Of a stretch of DNA of 64,000 nt, positions 53,679 to 63,337 are shown piece by piece. Below the pieces are notes generated by a model. That model worked only from the letters and a program-made list of their open reading frames with translations. It was not told the DNA's origin and did no database searches. This stretch comes from Variovorax fucosicus (lineage in GTDB: Bacteria > Pseudomonadota > Gammaproteobacteria > Burkholderiales > Burkholderiaceae_C): positions 2,046,001 through 2,110,000 of the forward strand of contig NZ_JASZYU010000001.1 in the NCBI RefSeq assembly GCF_030316825.1. The letters are read 5' to 3'. Position 1 is the first letter of the stretch. Each line of letters opens with the position of its first letter. Both the position numbers and the translations under genes were made by a program.

Positions 53679-54653
53679 ATGAAGCGCACGCAGTTCATGC
53701 TGACCCGCGTGCTGCAGGGTCTGGTGGCGATCCTGCTGATCGCCACGGTCAACTTCATGCTGGTGCGCGCCGCGCCGGGCGATCCGGTGTCGGTGATGGC
53801 CGGCGAGTCGGGCGCGTCCGACCCGCAGTTCGTGGCCCAGCTGCGTGAACAGTTCGGGCTCGACAAGCCGATCACCACGCAGCTCGCCACCTACCTGGGC
53901 AAGGTGGTGCAGCTCGACCTCGGCTTCTCGCACCGCCAGCAGCAGCCGGTGCTCAAGCTCATCATGGACCGGCTGCCCGCCACGCTGCTGCTGACCGGCA
54001 CGGCGTTCGCGCTGTCGCTGCTGTTCGGCATCACGCTCGGTGCGCTGTCGGCGCGGCGGGCCGGTACCTGGGTCGACAGCTCCATCACCGTCGTGGCGCT
54101 GATCTTCTACGCCACCCCGCTCTACTGGCTTGCGCTGATGGCGGTGCTGGTGTTCACGGTGCAGCTCGAATGGCTGCCGGGCTTCGGCTTCAGCACCGTG
54201 GGCTCGGGACTCACGGGCCTGGCGCTGGCGCTCGACATCGGCCGCCACCTGCTGTTGCCGGCGCTCACGCTCGCGCTGTTCTACATGGCCGTCTATGCGC
54301 GCATGACGCGGGCCGCGATGCTCGAAGTGGCGCAGATGGACTTCGTGAAGACGGCTCGCGCCAAGGGCGTGAAGCCCGGGCGCATCCTGCGTGCGCACGT
54401 GCTGCGCAACGCGCTGCTGCCGGTGGTCACGCTGGCCGGCATCCAGGCCGGCGGGATGATCGGCGGCGCGGTGCTGACCGAAACCGTGTTCGCCTGGCCC
54501 GGCATCGGGCGGCTGATGTTCGACGCGCTGCTGCAGCGCGACTACAGCCTGCTGCTCGGCGCCTTTCTCGTGACGGCCGCCATGGCGGTGCTGTTCAACC
54601 TCGTCACCGACCTCGTCTACACGCTGGTCGACCCACGCATCGAACTGACATGA
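53679..54653 (+). CDS. ABC transporter permease, DppB type
   Basis: 324 residues, six membrane helices. The N-terminal helix is followed by the periplasmic loop PGDPVSVMAGESGASD typical of DppB. The EAA loop is KTARAKGVKPGRILRAHVLRNALLPVV. Its stop overlaps the next start (ATGATGA). Confidence 0.94.
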   Translation: MKRTQFMLTRVLQGLVAILLIATVNFMLVRAAPGDPVSVMAGESGASDPQFVAQLREQFGLDKPITTQLATYLGKVVQLDLGFSHRQQQPVLKLIMDRLPATLLLTGTAFALSLLFGITLGALSARRAGTWVDSSITVVALIFYATPLYWLALMAVLVFTVQLEWLPGFGFSTVGSGLTGLALALDIGRHLLLPALTLALFYMAVYARMTRAAMLEVAQMDFVKTARAKGVKPGRILRAHVLRNALLPVVTLAGIQAGGMIGGAVLTETVFAWPGIGRLMFDALLQRDYSLLLGAFLVTAAMAVLFNLVTDLVYTLVDPRIELT

Positions 54654-55495
54654 TGAAAAGCCCCTTCTGGCGCCGCTTCACCCGCAACAAGGGTGCGGTC
54701 ATCGGCATGGTCGTGCTGGTGATCGTCGCCATCGTCGCGCTTCTCGGCCCGTGGATTGCCACCAACGACCCCTGGGGCATGGTGCAGCAGCCCTTCCTGC
54801 GCCCCTGGACGGAGCCAGGCTTCGCCATGGGCACCGACACGCTGGGCCGCGACATCATGTCCGGCGTGATCCACGGTGCGCGCATCTCGCTGCTGATCGG
54901 CGTGGTGTCGACCGTGGTGGCGCTGCTGATCGGCGTCACGCTGGGCGCCATCGCCGGCTATTTCGGCGGCTGGATCGACGCGGGCCTGATGCGCTTCACC
55001 GAGATCTTCCAGGCGGTGCCGAGCTTTGCGCTGGCGATCGTGCTGGTCGCCATCTTCCAGCCGTCGGTGGGCTCCATCGTCGCGGCCATCGCCATCGTGT
55101 CGTGGCCGCCGGTGGCGCGGCTGGTGCGCAGCGAGTTCCTCACGCTGCGCCAGCGCGACTTCGTGCAGGCCGCGCTGCTGGCCGGCCAGTCGACGCCGCG
55201 CATCATCCTCACGCAGATCCTGCCCAACGCCATGTCGCCCATCATCGTGATGGCGTCGCTGATGGTGGCCACGGCCATCCTGCTCGAATCGAGCCTGAGC
55301 TTCCTCGGCCTCGGCGACCCGAACCAGATGAGCTGGGGCTACATGGTCGGCTCGGCCCGCACCGTGCTGCGCCAGGCCTGGTGGATGGCGCTGTTCCCGG
55401 GCCTGGCGATCGTGTTCACCGTGCTGGCGCTCAACCTCGTGGGCGAGGGCCTCAACGACGGCCTCAACACGCGGCTCGACGGGAGAAGCAAATGA
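54650..55495 (+). CDS. ABC transporter permease, DppC type
   Basis: 281 residues from ATG 54650; a second ATG follows directly. The N-terminal OppC helix is RRFTRNKGAVIGMVVLVIVAIVALLGP. GTDTLGRDIMSGVIHGARISL is the conserved periplasmic segment and QAALLAGQSTPRIILTQILPNAMSPI the EAA loop. It pairs with the upstream permease as the channel heterodimer. Confidence 0.94.
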   Translation: MMKSPFWRRFTRNKGAVIGMVVLVIVAIVALLGPWIATNDPWGMVQQPFLRPWTEPGFAMGTDTLGRDIMSGVIHGARISLLIGVVSTVVALLIGVTLGAIAGYFGGWIDAGLMRFTEIFQAVPSFALAIVLVAIFQPSVGSIVAAIAIVSWPPVARLVRSEFLTLRQRDFVQAALLAGQSTPRIILTQILPNAMSPIIVMASLMVATAILLESSLSFLGLGDPNQMSWGYMVGSARTVLRQAWWMALFPGLAIVFTVLALNLVGEGLNDGLNTRLDGRSK

Positions 55496-57150
55496 GCGCG
55501 ACCGTTGCAACCGTGCCCGCGGCCGTGCAGCCGGTGCTCGACATCGTCGGCCTCGGCATCAGCCTGCCAGCAGGTGCCGACCGCGCGCTCGCCGTCGATG
55601 GCGCCACGCTGTCGGTGCTGCCGGGCCAGACGCTCTGCGTGGTCGGCGAATCGGGTTCGGGCAAGTCGATGATCGCCAATGCCGTGATGGGCCTGCTGCC
55701 GCGCCCGCACGTGGCGCCGGTGGCTGGGCAGATCCTGTTCGAGGGCCGCGACCTGCTGCAGCTGACCGAACCGCAGATGCGCGAGCTGCGCGGTCGACGC
55801 ATCGGCATGGTGTTCCAGGAGCCGATGACGGCGCTGAATCCGGTGATGCGCATCGGCGAGCAGATCGGCGAGGTGTTCGACGCGCACGGCAACGTGCCCG
55901 CAGCCGAGAAGCGCCGCCGCATCCTCGCGGCGCTCGCCGATGTCGGCCTGCCAGATCCAGAACTGCTGATCGACGCCTACCCGTTTCGCCTGTCGGGCGG
56001 GCAGCGCCAGCGCGTGATGATCGCCTGCGCGCTGGTGCTGGAGCCGGTGCTGCTGATCTGCGACGAGCCGACCACGGCGCTCGACGTGACCACGCAGGCG
56101 CAGATCCTCAAGCTCATCCGCGAGCTGCAGCAGCGCCGCGGCACCGCGGTGCTGTTCATCACGCACGACTTCGGCGTGGTCTCCGAGATCGCCGACCAGG
56201 TGGCGGTGATGCAGACCGGCAAGCTGGTCGAGGCCGGCCCTGCGCGCCAGGTGCTCACCGCGCCGCAGCACCCCTACACCCGCAAGCTGATCGCGGCGAT
56301 TCCCGATGGCGAGGCCGCGAGCCCGGTGCGGCAGGACGATGCCATCCGCCTGCTGCAGGTGCAGGATCTTTGCAAGACCTACCGCACCGGCAACGGCCTG
56401 TTCAAGCGCGGCCGCTCGGTGCAGGCGGCGAAGGACATCAGCTTCGAGCTGCTGCGCGGCGAAACGCTGGGGCTGGTCGGCGAGTCGGGCTCGGGCAAGT
56501 CGAGCGTCGGGCGCTGCCTCGTGGGGCTTGCACCGTTCGACAGCGGCCGCATTCTCTTCAAGGGCCGCAACCTCGCGCAGGGCGGCAACGTGCGCCAGGC
56601 GGCCGGCGGCAAGATCCAGATGGTGTTCCAGGATCCGTACGCCTCGCTCAACCCGCGGCACCGCATCGGCGCCGCAATCGCGGGCGGGCCGATCGCGCAG
56701 GGCGTGGGCAAGGCCGAGGCGATGGCGCGCGCCATGGAGTTGCTGCAGCTCGTCGGCCTTGGCGCCGATGCGGCGCAGCGCTATCCGCACGAGTTCTCGG
56801 GCGGTCAGCGCCAGCGCATCGGCATCGCCCGTGCGCTGGCGATGCAGCCCGAACTGCTGGTGGCCGACGAACCGGTGTCGGCGCTCGACGTGTCGGTGCA
56901 GGCCCAGGTGCTGGAGCTGTTCGCCCAGGTGCGCGAGCGCTTCCAGCTGGCGATGGTGTTCATCACGCACGACCTGCGCGTGGCCGGCCAGATGTGCGAT
57001 CACATCGCGGTAATGCAGCGCGGCGTGGTGGTCGAGTACGGCGAAACGCAGAAGGTGCTGCGCGACCCGCAGCACGAATACACGCGCAAGCTGATCGACG
57101 CGGTGCCGCGGCTGGCCGCGCTCGACCGCCCGCTGGCGATGGCCGCGTGA
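55492..57150 (+). CDS. ABC transporter ATP-binding protein, fused double domain (DppD-DppF type)
   Basis: 552 residues, two complete ATPase domains in one chain. First: Walker [12 protein letters not shown], signature LSGGQRQRV, Walker [13 protein letters not shown]. Second: [32 protein letters not shown]. Both end with the oligopeptide-type [17 protein letters not shown]-terminal motif. The layout matches GsiA-like fused ATPases. It completes the importer; the next ATG shares its last base. Confidence 0.95.
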   Translation: MSATVATVPAAVQPVLDIVGLGISLPAGADRALAVDGATLSVLPGQTLCVVGESGSGKSMIANAVMGLLPRPHVAPVAGQILFEGRDLLQLTEPQMRELRGRRIGMVFQEPMTALNPVMRIGEQIGEVFDAHGNVPAAEKRRRILAALADVGLPDPELLIDAYPFRLSGGQRQRVMIACALVLEPVLLICDEPTTALDVTTQAQILKLIRELQQRRGTAVLFITHDFGVVSEIADQVAVMQTGKLVEAGPARQVLTAPQHPYTRKLIAAIPDGEAASPVRQDDAIRLLQVQDLCKTYRTGNGLFKRGRSVQAAKDISFELLRGETLGLVGESGSGKSSVGRCLVGLAPFDSGRILFKGRNLAQGGNVRQAAGGKIQMVFQDPYASLNPRHRIGAAIAGGPIAQGVGKAEAMARAMELLQLVGLGADAAQRYPHEFSGGQRQRIGIARALAMQPELLVADEPVSALDVSVQAQVLELFAQVRERFQLAMVFITHDLRVAGQMCDHIAVMQRGVVVEYGETQKVLRDPQHEYTRKLIDAVPRLAALDRPLAMAA

Positions 57151-58112
57151 TGGACGTGCGTGCGACCACCCGCGCGCCGTGCGTGGCGCTGCTCAGCGAG
57201 GTGCTGGACATGCAGTACCTGGTGCCCGCTTTCCGCGAGGCCTGCCCCGACATCGACCTGCGCCTGGGCGCCGATCTCGGGCCGCTGGAAGACATCGATG
57301 CCGCCGTCTGCTGGTTTCCACCGCATGGCCAGCTCGCGCAGCTGCCGAAGCTCACGCTGGTGCAGTCGCTCGCGGCCGGTATCGACCACATCGTGGCCGA
57401 CCCCGCGCTGCCGCGCGAGCGCCCGCTGTGCCGCATCGTCGACACCGGCATGGCGGCTGGCATGAAGGCCTATGTGACCTGGGCCGTGGTGCAGCAGCAT
57501 CGCGGCATGAAGGCCTATGTGGCCAGCTCGGCGGCCGGCCAATGGCAGGAGCAGGACGTGGTGTCGCCGCGCCGCTACCGCGTCGGCATCGCGGGACTCG
57601 GCACGCTCGGCATGGCCTGCGCCGAGACGCTCGCGACCATCGGCTACGAGGTCAGCGGCTGGAGCCGCAGCGCCAAGCACGACCTGCCGGCCGGTGTCAC
57701 CGGCTTTCATGGCGATGCGCAGCTCGATGCGTTCCTGGCGCGCTGCGACACGCTGGTGTGCCTGCTGCCGCTCACGCCGCAAACGCAGGGCTTCCTCAAT
57801 GCCGCGCTGTTCGCGAAGCTGCCACGCGGTGCGCACCTGGTCAACGTGGGGCGTGGCGACCATCTGGTCGAGGCCGACCTGCTGCATGCGCTCGACGCGG
57901 GGCAGCTCTCCGCCGCCACGCTCGACGCGTTTTCGCAGGAGCCGCTGCCGCAGGGCCATCCGTTCTGGGGCGACGACCGCATCCTGGTCACGCCGCACAT
58001 CGCCACGCGCACCGACCGGCTCGTGATCGCGCAGCAGACACTGGCCAATCTTGCGTCGCTGCAGCAGGGGCAGCGGCCGGCCAACCAGGTCGATCTCGAA
58101 CGCGGCTACTGA
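57150..58112 (+). CDS. D-2-hydroxyacid dehydrogenase (GhrA-like)
   Basis: 320 residues. The NAD(P) loop is VGIAGLGTLGMACAETL; NVGRGDHLVEADLLHAL, FSQEPLPQGHPFW and VTPHIATRTDR carry the Arg/Glu/His triad of the family. The catalytic N-domain is short, as in GhrA glyoxylate/hydroxypyruvate reductases. It probably interconverts a 2-oxo and a D-2-hydroxy acid derived from the imported substrate. It overlaps the preceding stop by 1 nt. Confidence 0.92.
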   Translation: MDVRATTRAPCVALLSEVLDMQYLVPAFREACPDIDLRLGADLGPLEDIDAAVCWFPPHGQLAQLPKLTLVQSLAAGIDHIVADPALPRERPLCRIVDTGMAAGMKAYVTWAVVQQHRGMKAYVASSAAGQWQEQDVVSPRRYRVGIAGLGTLGMACAETLATIGYEVSGWSRSAKHDLPAGVTGFHGDAQLDAFLARCDTLVCLLPLTPQTQGFLNAALFAKLPRGAHLVNVGRGDHLVEADLLHALDAGQLSAATLDAFSQEPLPQGHPFWGDDRILVTPHIATRTDRLVIAQQTLANLASLQQGQRPANQVDLERGY

Positions 58113-58156
58113 AGCACGCGTCCTTTCACTCAACTTGCCGCACTGCCCTTCCTGCC

Positions 58157-59524
58157 ATGAACGCCATCACCGTCGCCGAACGCGCTGCCCACGACATCGC
58201 AGCGCACCTGCACCCCTTCACCAACCTGGCCACCCATCCGCAGGTCGGGCCGCTGGTGATCACGCGCGGCGACGGCATCTTCGTGGAAGACGACCAGGGC
58301 CGCCGCTACCTCGAAGCGATGTCGGGCCTGTGGTGCGCGTCACTGGGCTTCAGCAACGCGCGGCTGGCCAGGGCCGGCAGCGAGGCGCTGCATGGGCTTC
58401 CGTACTATCACACCTTCAACGGCCGCTCGAACCCGGCCGCCATCGCGCTGGCCGAAAAGCTGCTGACGCTGGCACCGGTGCCGATGTCGAAAGTGTTCTT
58501 CGCCAACTCCGGATCCGAGGCCAACGACAGCGCGGTCAAGCTGGTCTGGTACTACCACAACGCCATCGGCAAGCCGGCCAAGAAGAAGATCATCGCGCGC
58601 AAGAACGCGTACCACGGCGTCACCGTCGCGGCGGCCAGCCTGAGCGGGCTGGTGCCGAACCACCGCGACTTCGACCTGCCGATCGACCGCATCCTGCATG
58701 TGGAGTGCCCGCACCACTACCGCTTCGCCGAAGCCGGCGAGAGCGAGGAAGCCTTCGCGACGCGGCTGGCCGATGCGCTGGAACAGCGCATCCTGGCCGA
58801 AGGCCCCGAAACGGTGGCGGCCTTCATCGCCGAGCCGGTGATGGGCGCCGGCGGCGTGCTGGTGCCGCCAGCCACCTACTTCGAGAAGGTGCAGGCCGTG
58901 CTGCGCAAGTACGAGGTGCTGCTGATCGCCGACGAGGTGATCTGCGGCTACTGCCGCACCGGCGAGATGTTCGGCTCCAACACCTTCGGCCTGCAGCCCG
59001 ACATCCTCACTTCGGCCAAGGCGCTGTCGTCGGGCTACGCGGCGATCTCGGCGGTGATGGTCAACGAGAAGGTGCACGCGGCGGTGGCTGCCAACAGCGG
59101 CAAGATCGGCACCTTCGGCCACGGCTTCACCTACTCGGGCCATCCGGTCGCGGCGGCGATCGCGCTCGAGACGCTGCAGGTCTACGAGGACGACAACATC
59201 CTCGCGCACGTGCAGTCGCTCGCGCCCCGGTTCCAGCGCGGCCTGCAGCGCCATGCGTCGCGCGCCCACGTCGGCGAGGTGCGCGGCGTCGGCCTGATCG
59301 GCGCGATCGAGCTCTCGGCCGACCCCGCGAAACGCACGCCGTTCGACCCGGCCCTGAAAGCCGGCGCACGGCTCGCCGAGCTCGCGCTCGCGCAGGGCCT
59401 GATCGTGCGCGCCATGGGCGACGCGGTGGCGTTCTGCCCGCCGCTCATCATCACCGCCGAACAGGTCGACGAAATGTTCGCGCGCTTCGACCGCGCATTC
59501 GAACTGTTCGAGGCCTCGCTCTGA
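58157..59524 (+). CDS. Class III aminotransferase (omega-aminotransferase)
   Basis: 455 residues. AMSGLWCASLGFSN and FFANSGSEANDSAVKLVWYY are typical of beta-alanine/pyruvate and putrescine-type omega-transaminases. LIADEVICGYCRTGEMFGS holds the PLP Asp and ILTSAKALSSGYAAISAVMV the Schiff-base Lys. It moves an amino group from an omega-amino substrate to pyruvate or 2-oxoglutarate. A 12-codon ORF follows with a 1-nt overlap. Confidence 0.93.
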   Translation: MNAITVAERAAHDIAAHLHPFTNLATHPQVGPLVITRGDGIFVEDDQGRRYLEAMSGLWCASLGFSNARLARAGSEALHGLPYYHTFNGRSNPAAIALAEKLLTLAPVPMSKVFFANSGSEANDSAVKLVWYYHNAIGKPAKKKIIARKNAYHGVTVAAASLSGLVPNHRDFDLPIDRILHVECPHHYRFAEAGESEEAFATRLADALEQRILAEGPETVAAFIAEPVMGAGGVLVPPATYFEKVQAVLRKYEVLLIADEVICGYCRTGEMFGSNTFGLQPDILTSAKALSSGYAAISAVMVNEKVHAAVAANSGKIGTFGHGFTYSGHPVAAAIALETLQVYEDDNILAHVQSLAPRFQRGLQRHASRAHVGEVRGVGLIGAIELSADPAKRTPFDPALKAGARLAELALAQGLIVRAMGDAVAFCPPLIITAEQVDEMFARFDRAFELFEASL

Positions 59525-59562
59525 TGCGGGCCTTCTTCACCGACGACCAGCTGCTCGCATGA
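59524..59562 (+). other. Twelve-codon ORF bridging aminotransferase and DMT genes
   Basis: ATG 59524 overlaps the aminotransferase stop (TGATG) and its TGA overlaps the next ATG (ATGA). It encodes MRAFFTDDQLLA. This resembles the first residues of HDAC-like amidohydrolases, so it may be the stub of a lost gene, or simply a coupling leader. The resemblance is from memory and short. Confidence 0.3.
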
Positions 59563-60458
59563 CTGCTGCCACGGCCGCCATCGCGCTGCGCCCGCCCGGC
59601 TCGAAGGCCACGGGTGTCGCGCTCTTTTTCTGCGCGCTGGTGGCCTTTGCCAGCTACGACGCGTTCTGCAAGTACATGCTGCAGTTCTACCCGGCGCCTT
59701 TCGTCAACCTGATGCGCTACGTTGCGGTGATCTGCATCGCGCTCGCGATGCTGCTGCGCCATGGCGACCTGCGCCTGTGGCGCGTGCCGCAGAAGAAGCT
59801 GCTGCTGTTGCGCGGCGTGATGCTCGCCACCGTCGCCACCTGTTTCATGACCGCGCTGATCTGGATGCCGCTGGCCGAGGCCACCGCGATCTATTTCACC
59901 GCGCCGCTGCTGATGGTGGCGCTGTCGCCCTGGCTGCTCGGCGAGCATGTGCGGCGCAGCCGCTGGGTCGCGGTGACGGTGGGCTTCGCAGGCATGCTGC
60001 TGATCGTGCGGCCCGGCGGCGACCTGCCCTGGCTCGGCACGGTGCTGATGGCGGTGGCGGCGGTCTGCTATGCGATCTTCCAGCTGCTCACGCGGCGGCT
60101 TGCAGGCCTGGTGCCGAGCCCGGTGCAATACGCGTGGACGGCACTGGTGTGCCTCGTGGCCACGGCCATTCCAGCGCCCTTCTTCCTACCGGCCGAGGCG
60201 CCACCCTGGGGCGCGGTGGCGCTGCTGCTGGCAGGCGGCGCCTGCAGCGGGGCCGCGCAGTGGCTGCTGCTGGCGGCCTTCGAGCGCGTCGAGGCTTCCA
60301 CGCTCGCGCCGCTCAACTACTTCCAGTTGCTGTTGGCCGTGGGCTTCAGCACCTTCTGGTTCCACAAGCCGCCCGACGGCCTGGCGCTCGCCGGCATCGC
60401 CCTGATCGTGGCGGCCGGCCTCTACCTGGCACGGGCACGGCCCGCCGCCGGCTTGTGA
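59559..60458 (+). CDS. DMT family transporter (EamA, 10 TM)
   Basis: 299 residues, ten hydrophobic helices in two EamA halves (VALFFCALVAFASYDAFCKYML; LLTRRLAGLVPSPVQYAWTALVC). EATAIYFTAPLLMVALSPWLLGEHV is the typical helix-4/5 signature. It probably exports a metabolite or amino compound. Tightly packed between the 12-codon ORF and the GntR gene. Confidence 0.92.
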   Translation: MTAATAAIALRPPGSKATGVALFFCALVAFASYDAFCKYMLQFYPAPFVNLMRYVAVICIALAMLLRHGDLRLWRVPQKKLLLLRGVMLATVATCFMTALIWMPLAEATAIYFTAPLLMVALSPWLLGEHVRRSRWVAVTVGFAGMLLIVRPGGDLPWLGTVLMAVAAVCYAIFQLLTRRLAGLVPSPVQYAWTALVCLVATAIPAPFFLPAEAPPWGAVALLLAGGACSGAAQWLLLAAFERVEASTLAPLNYFQLLLAVGFSTFWFHKPPDGLALAGIALIVAAGLYLARARPAAGL

Positions 60459-60499
60459 AAATAACGGCGACAACGCCCCGCACCGCGAGACAAAAGCAC

Positions 60500-61249
60500 A
60501 TGGCATTCCCTCCCTCTTCTTCCCCCTCCTCTGCCGACAGCGCGGACGCCTCGGTTTTCGAATCGGTCGAATCGACCGACCTGGTCGGCCTGGTCGAGGC
60601 GCAACTGACGCGCGCCATCGTCGAGGGCCGGCTCGCACCCGGCAGCCGCATCGTCGAGGCCGACATCGCGCGCCGCATGGGCATCAGCCGTGCGCCGGTG
60701 CGCGAAGCGGCGCGCCGGCTGGAACGGCAGGGCGTGCTGGTGGCACGGCCGCGCCACGGCTTCGCGGTGCGAACCATCAGCGTGCAGGAAATCGACGAAC
60801 TGTTCGAAGTGCGCATCTGCCTCGAACTCACCGCGATCGAGCGCGCCTGCATCAAGGCCAGCGATGCCGATCTGGCGCGCTTGCCGGTGTTCGTCGATTC
60901 CATGGTCGACCTGGCGCCGACCGAGCCGCAGCACAAGCGCATCGCGCGCGACCTGGAGTTCCACACGCTGATCAGCGAGCTCTCGGGCAACGCGCACCTG
61001 CACCGCATCTTCTCCAACACGCAGACCGAGATGCGCATGATCATCGCGCTGTGCGATGCGGTCTACCACGACCCCGCGGCCATGGCCGAGACGCATCGCC
61101 CGCTGTCCGACGCGCTGGTGAAGCGCGATGTGGCAGCCGCCCGCGCCGCGATGCGGCTGCACCTCGACGACGCGTGGCAGCACGTGCGCGCGCTGTTCGT
61201 CGAGCAGCACGGAGCAGTTGCCGCCACCCCTCGCGGAGCCGATCGATGA
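60500..61249 (+). CDS. GntR family transcriptional regulator, FCD (FadR-C) subfamily
   Basis: 249 residues. The winged helix lies at ~25–95 (GRLAPGSRIVEADIARRMGISRAPVREAARRLERQGVLVARPRHGF). FCD effector domain: IDELFEVRICLELTAIERAC, DLEFHTLISELSGN, and HRPLSDALVKRDVAAARAAMRLHL with the metal His residues. FCD proteins usually sense carboxylates and repress their own catabolic operon. The TGTCGACA palindrome at 51171–51182 is a plausible site. Confidence 0.93.
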   Translation: MAFPPSSSPSSADSADASVFESVESTDLVGLVEAQLTRAIVEGRLAPGSRIVEADIARRMGISRAPVREAARRLERQGVLVARPRHGFAVRTISVQEIDELFEVRICLELTAIERACIKASDADLARLPVFVDSMVDLAPTEPQHKRIARDLEFHTLISELSGNAHLHRIFSNTQTEMRMIIALCDAVYHDPAAMAETHRPLSDALVKRDVAAARAAMRLHLDDAWQHVRALFVEQHGAVAATPRGADR

Positions 61250-62274
61250 AAGTCGTCTACAGCGATACGCACAAGCACCATGACCCGCAGCTCTTCATGG
61301 TGCGCGGCAAACTCAAGCGCAGCAACGAGCAGCCGGAGCGCGCGTTCCGCCTGTTGCAGGCGGTCGAGCAGGCGGGCCACGAGATCGTCGCCACGCGCGA
61401 CTTCGGCCCCGGCCCGCGCGCGGCGATCCACACGCCCGAGTACCTGCGCTTTCTGGAAACGGCCCATGCGCGCTGGCAGCTGCTGGACGATCCGTCGGAC
61501 GAGGTCATGCCCAACATCCACCCGTTCCCGGGCCAGCCCTGCACCTACCCCGAGAGCGTGGTCGGCCAGGCCGGCTTCCACATGGGCGACGCCGCCTGCA
61601 CGATCGGCGCGCACACCTGGCAGGCTGCCATCGCCTCGGCCAACATGGCCACGCATGCGGCGCAGCTGGTGCTCGACGGCGAGCGCGTTGCCTACGCGCT
61701 GTGCCGGCCGCCGGGCCACCACGCGTATGTGGACCGCGCCAACGGCTTCTGCTACCTGAACAACGTCGCCATCGCGGCGCAGCACCTGCGCGGCGTGCAC
61801 GGCCGCGTGGCGATCCTCGACATCGACGTGCACCACGGCAACGGCACGCAGGGCATCTTCTACCGCCGCTCCGATGTGCTGACCCTCTCGCTGCATGGCG
61901 ACCCGCGCAACTTCACGCCCTTCTTCACCGGCCATGCGCACGAGCGCGGCGAGGGCGAAGGCCTGGGCTACAACATCAACAAGCCGCTGGCGCTCGGCAC
62001 CGACATCGACGGCTACCTGCCGGTGCTGCGCGACGCCTGCGACAGCATCCGGGCCTTCGCGCCCGGCGCGCTGGTGGTGGCGCTCGGCCTCGACGCGCAC
62101 GAGCACGATCCGTACAAGGGCATGAAGATCCAGACCGCAGGCTTTGCGGTGCTGCTGGCCGAGATCGCACGGCTCGGCCTGCCGACCGTGCTGGTGCAGG
62201 AAGGCGGCTACCTGTCCGACGACCTCGGGCCCAACATTGCGAGCGCGCTGCGCGGCTTTTCAGGGGCCGCATGA
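61246..62274 (+). CDS. HDAC-like zinc amidohydrolase (acetylpolyamine amidohydrolase family)
   Basis: 342 residues. The His pair is in RPPGHHAYVDRANGFCYLNN; zinc ligands are in ILDIDVHHGNGTQGIFY (Asp, His) and VALGLDAHEHDP (Asp); the catalytic loop is EGGYLSDDLGPN. These enzymes remove acetyl groups from acetylated amines such as acetylpolyamines. The start overlaps the GntR stop and the stop overlaps the kinase start, so it is strongly coupled. The substrate is likely an N-acetylated or acylated amino compound. Confidence 0.92.
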   Translation: MKVVYSDTHKHHDPQLFMVRGKLKRSNEQPERAFRLLQAVEQAGHEIVATRDFGPGPRAAIHTPEYLRFLETAHARWQLLDDPSDEVMPNIHPFPGQPCTYPESVVGQAGFHMGDAACTIGAHTWQAAIASANMATHAAQLVLDGERVAYALCRPPGHHAYVDRANGFCYLNNVAIAAQHLRGVHGRVAILDIDVHHGNGTQGIFYRRSDVLTLSLHGDPRNFTPFFTGHAHERGEGEGLGYNINKPLALGTDIDGYLPVLRDACDSIRAFAPGALVVALGLDAHEHDPYKGMKIQTAGFAVLLAEIARLGLPTVLVQEGGYLSDDLGPNIASALRGFSGAA

Positions 62275-63329
62275 CAAGCGTTGATTTCGACGACGTGCCG
62301 GTGCTGAGCGAAGGCTCGCCCGAACTCGACGCGGCCTGGGTGCGCCAGCTTGCGCGGGAGCGCTACGGCATCACCGGCGAGATGAAGACTCTCACCGGCG
62401 AGCGCGACCGCAACTACCGGCTCGAACGCGCGAGCGATGGCGCGCGCTTCATGCTGAAGATCTCGCACCCGGCCGAGACCGCGCTGGTGGCCGACTTCCA
62501 GACCCAGGCCCTGCTCCACCTCGCGGCCACCGACCCCGGCCTGCCCGTGCAGCGCATCGTGCCCACACAACAAGGCGAGCCGTCGTTCCTCTGCGACCCC
62601 GGCGACGGGCTGTCGCGCGTGGTGCGCCTTTTCACCTACCTGCCCGGTCTGCCGCTGCCGGAGGCGCCGCGCACGCCGCTGCAGCAGCAGAACCTGGCGC
62701 GCATGCTGGCCCGGCTCGACCTCGCGCTCGCCGGCTTCGACCACCCGGCCGGCGACCTGCCGCTGCCATGGGACATCCAGCGTGCCGACAGCGTGCGCGG
62801 CCTGCTCGTGCACATTGCCGACGCCGAACGCCGCGCCCTCGCAAGTGGTGCCCTCGACCGTTTCGAGCGCGAGGCCGCGCCGCTGCTGCGCACGCTGCCC
62901 GCGCAGCCGATCCACAACGACTTCAACATCTACAACGTGCTGGTGGCGCCGGATGACACCGACCGCATCGCCGCGATCCTCGATTTCGGCGACATGGTGC
63001 GCGCGCCCTGCATCGACGACCTGGCCGTGGCCGCGGCCTACCAGATCGGCACCGGCGACGATCCGCTGGTCGACATCGTGCCCTTCGTCGCCGCGTACCA
63101 CGCGGTGCGGCCGCTGGCACCGGCCGAGGTCGAGGTGCTGTTCACGATGATCACGGCGCGGCTGGTGATGGTGGTCGCCATCAGCGGCTGGCGCGCCGCG
63201 CGCTACCCCGAGAACGCTCCTTATCTGCTGCGCAACAACGCGCTCTCGTGGGCGCGCCTGCAGGCCTGCGAGCGCATCGGCGCCCGGGCCGCGACTGAAG
63301 CCTTCCGCAACGCCTGCGGCCTGAACTGA
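62271..63329 (+). CDS. APH-type small-molecule kinase (hydroxylysine/homoserine kinase-like)
   Basis: 352 residues. The N-lobe is LTGERDRNYRLERASDGARFMLKISH; the catalytic loop is IHNDFNIYNVLV and the metal motif ILDFGDMVRAP. The N-terminal ERDRNY/FMLKI pattern matches the hydroxylysine kinase (HYKK/AGPHD1) branch and the kinase domain that in other bacteria is fused to a class III aminotransferase-fold phospho-lyase. The next gene is just such an aminotransferase-fold protein. That fits phosphorylation of a hydroxy-amino compound followed by elimination. Confidence 0.85.
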   Translation: MTSVDFDDVPVLSEGSPELDAAWVRQLARERYGITGEMKTLTGERDRNYRLERASDGARFMLKISHPAETALVADFQTQALLHLAATDPGLPVQRIVPTQQGEPSFLCDPGDGLSRVVRLFTYLPGLPLPEAPRTPLQQQNLARMLARLDLALAGFDHPAGDLPLPWDIQRADSVRGLLVHIADAERRALASGALDRFEREAAPLLRTLPAQPIHNDFNIYNVLVAPDDTDRIAAILDFGDMVRAPCIDDLAVAAAYQIGTGDDPLVDIVPFVAAYHAVRPLAPAEVEVLFTMITARLVMVVAISGWRAARYPENAPYLLRNNALSWARLQACERIGARAATEAFRNACGLN

Positions 63330-63337
63330 AAGCTCGC

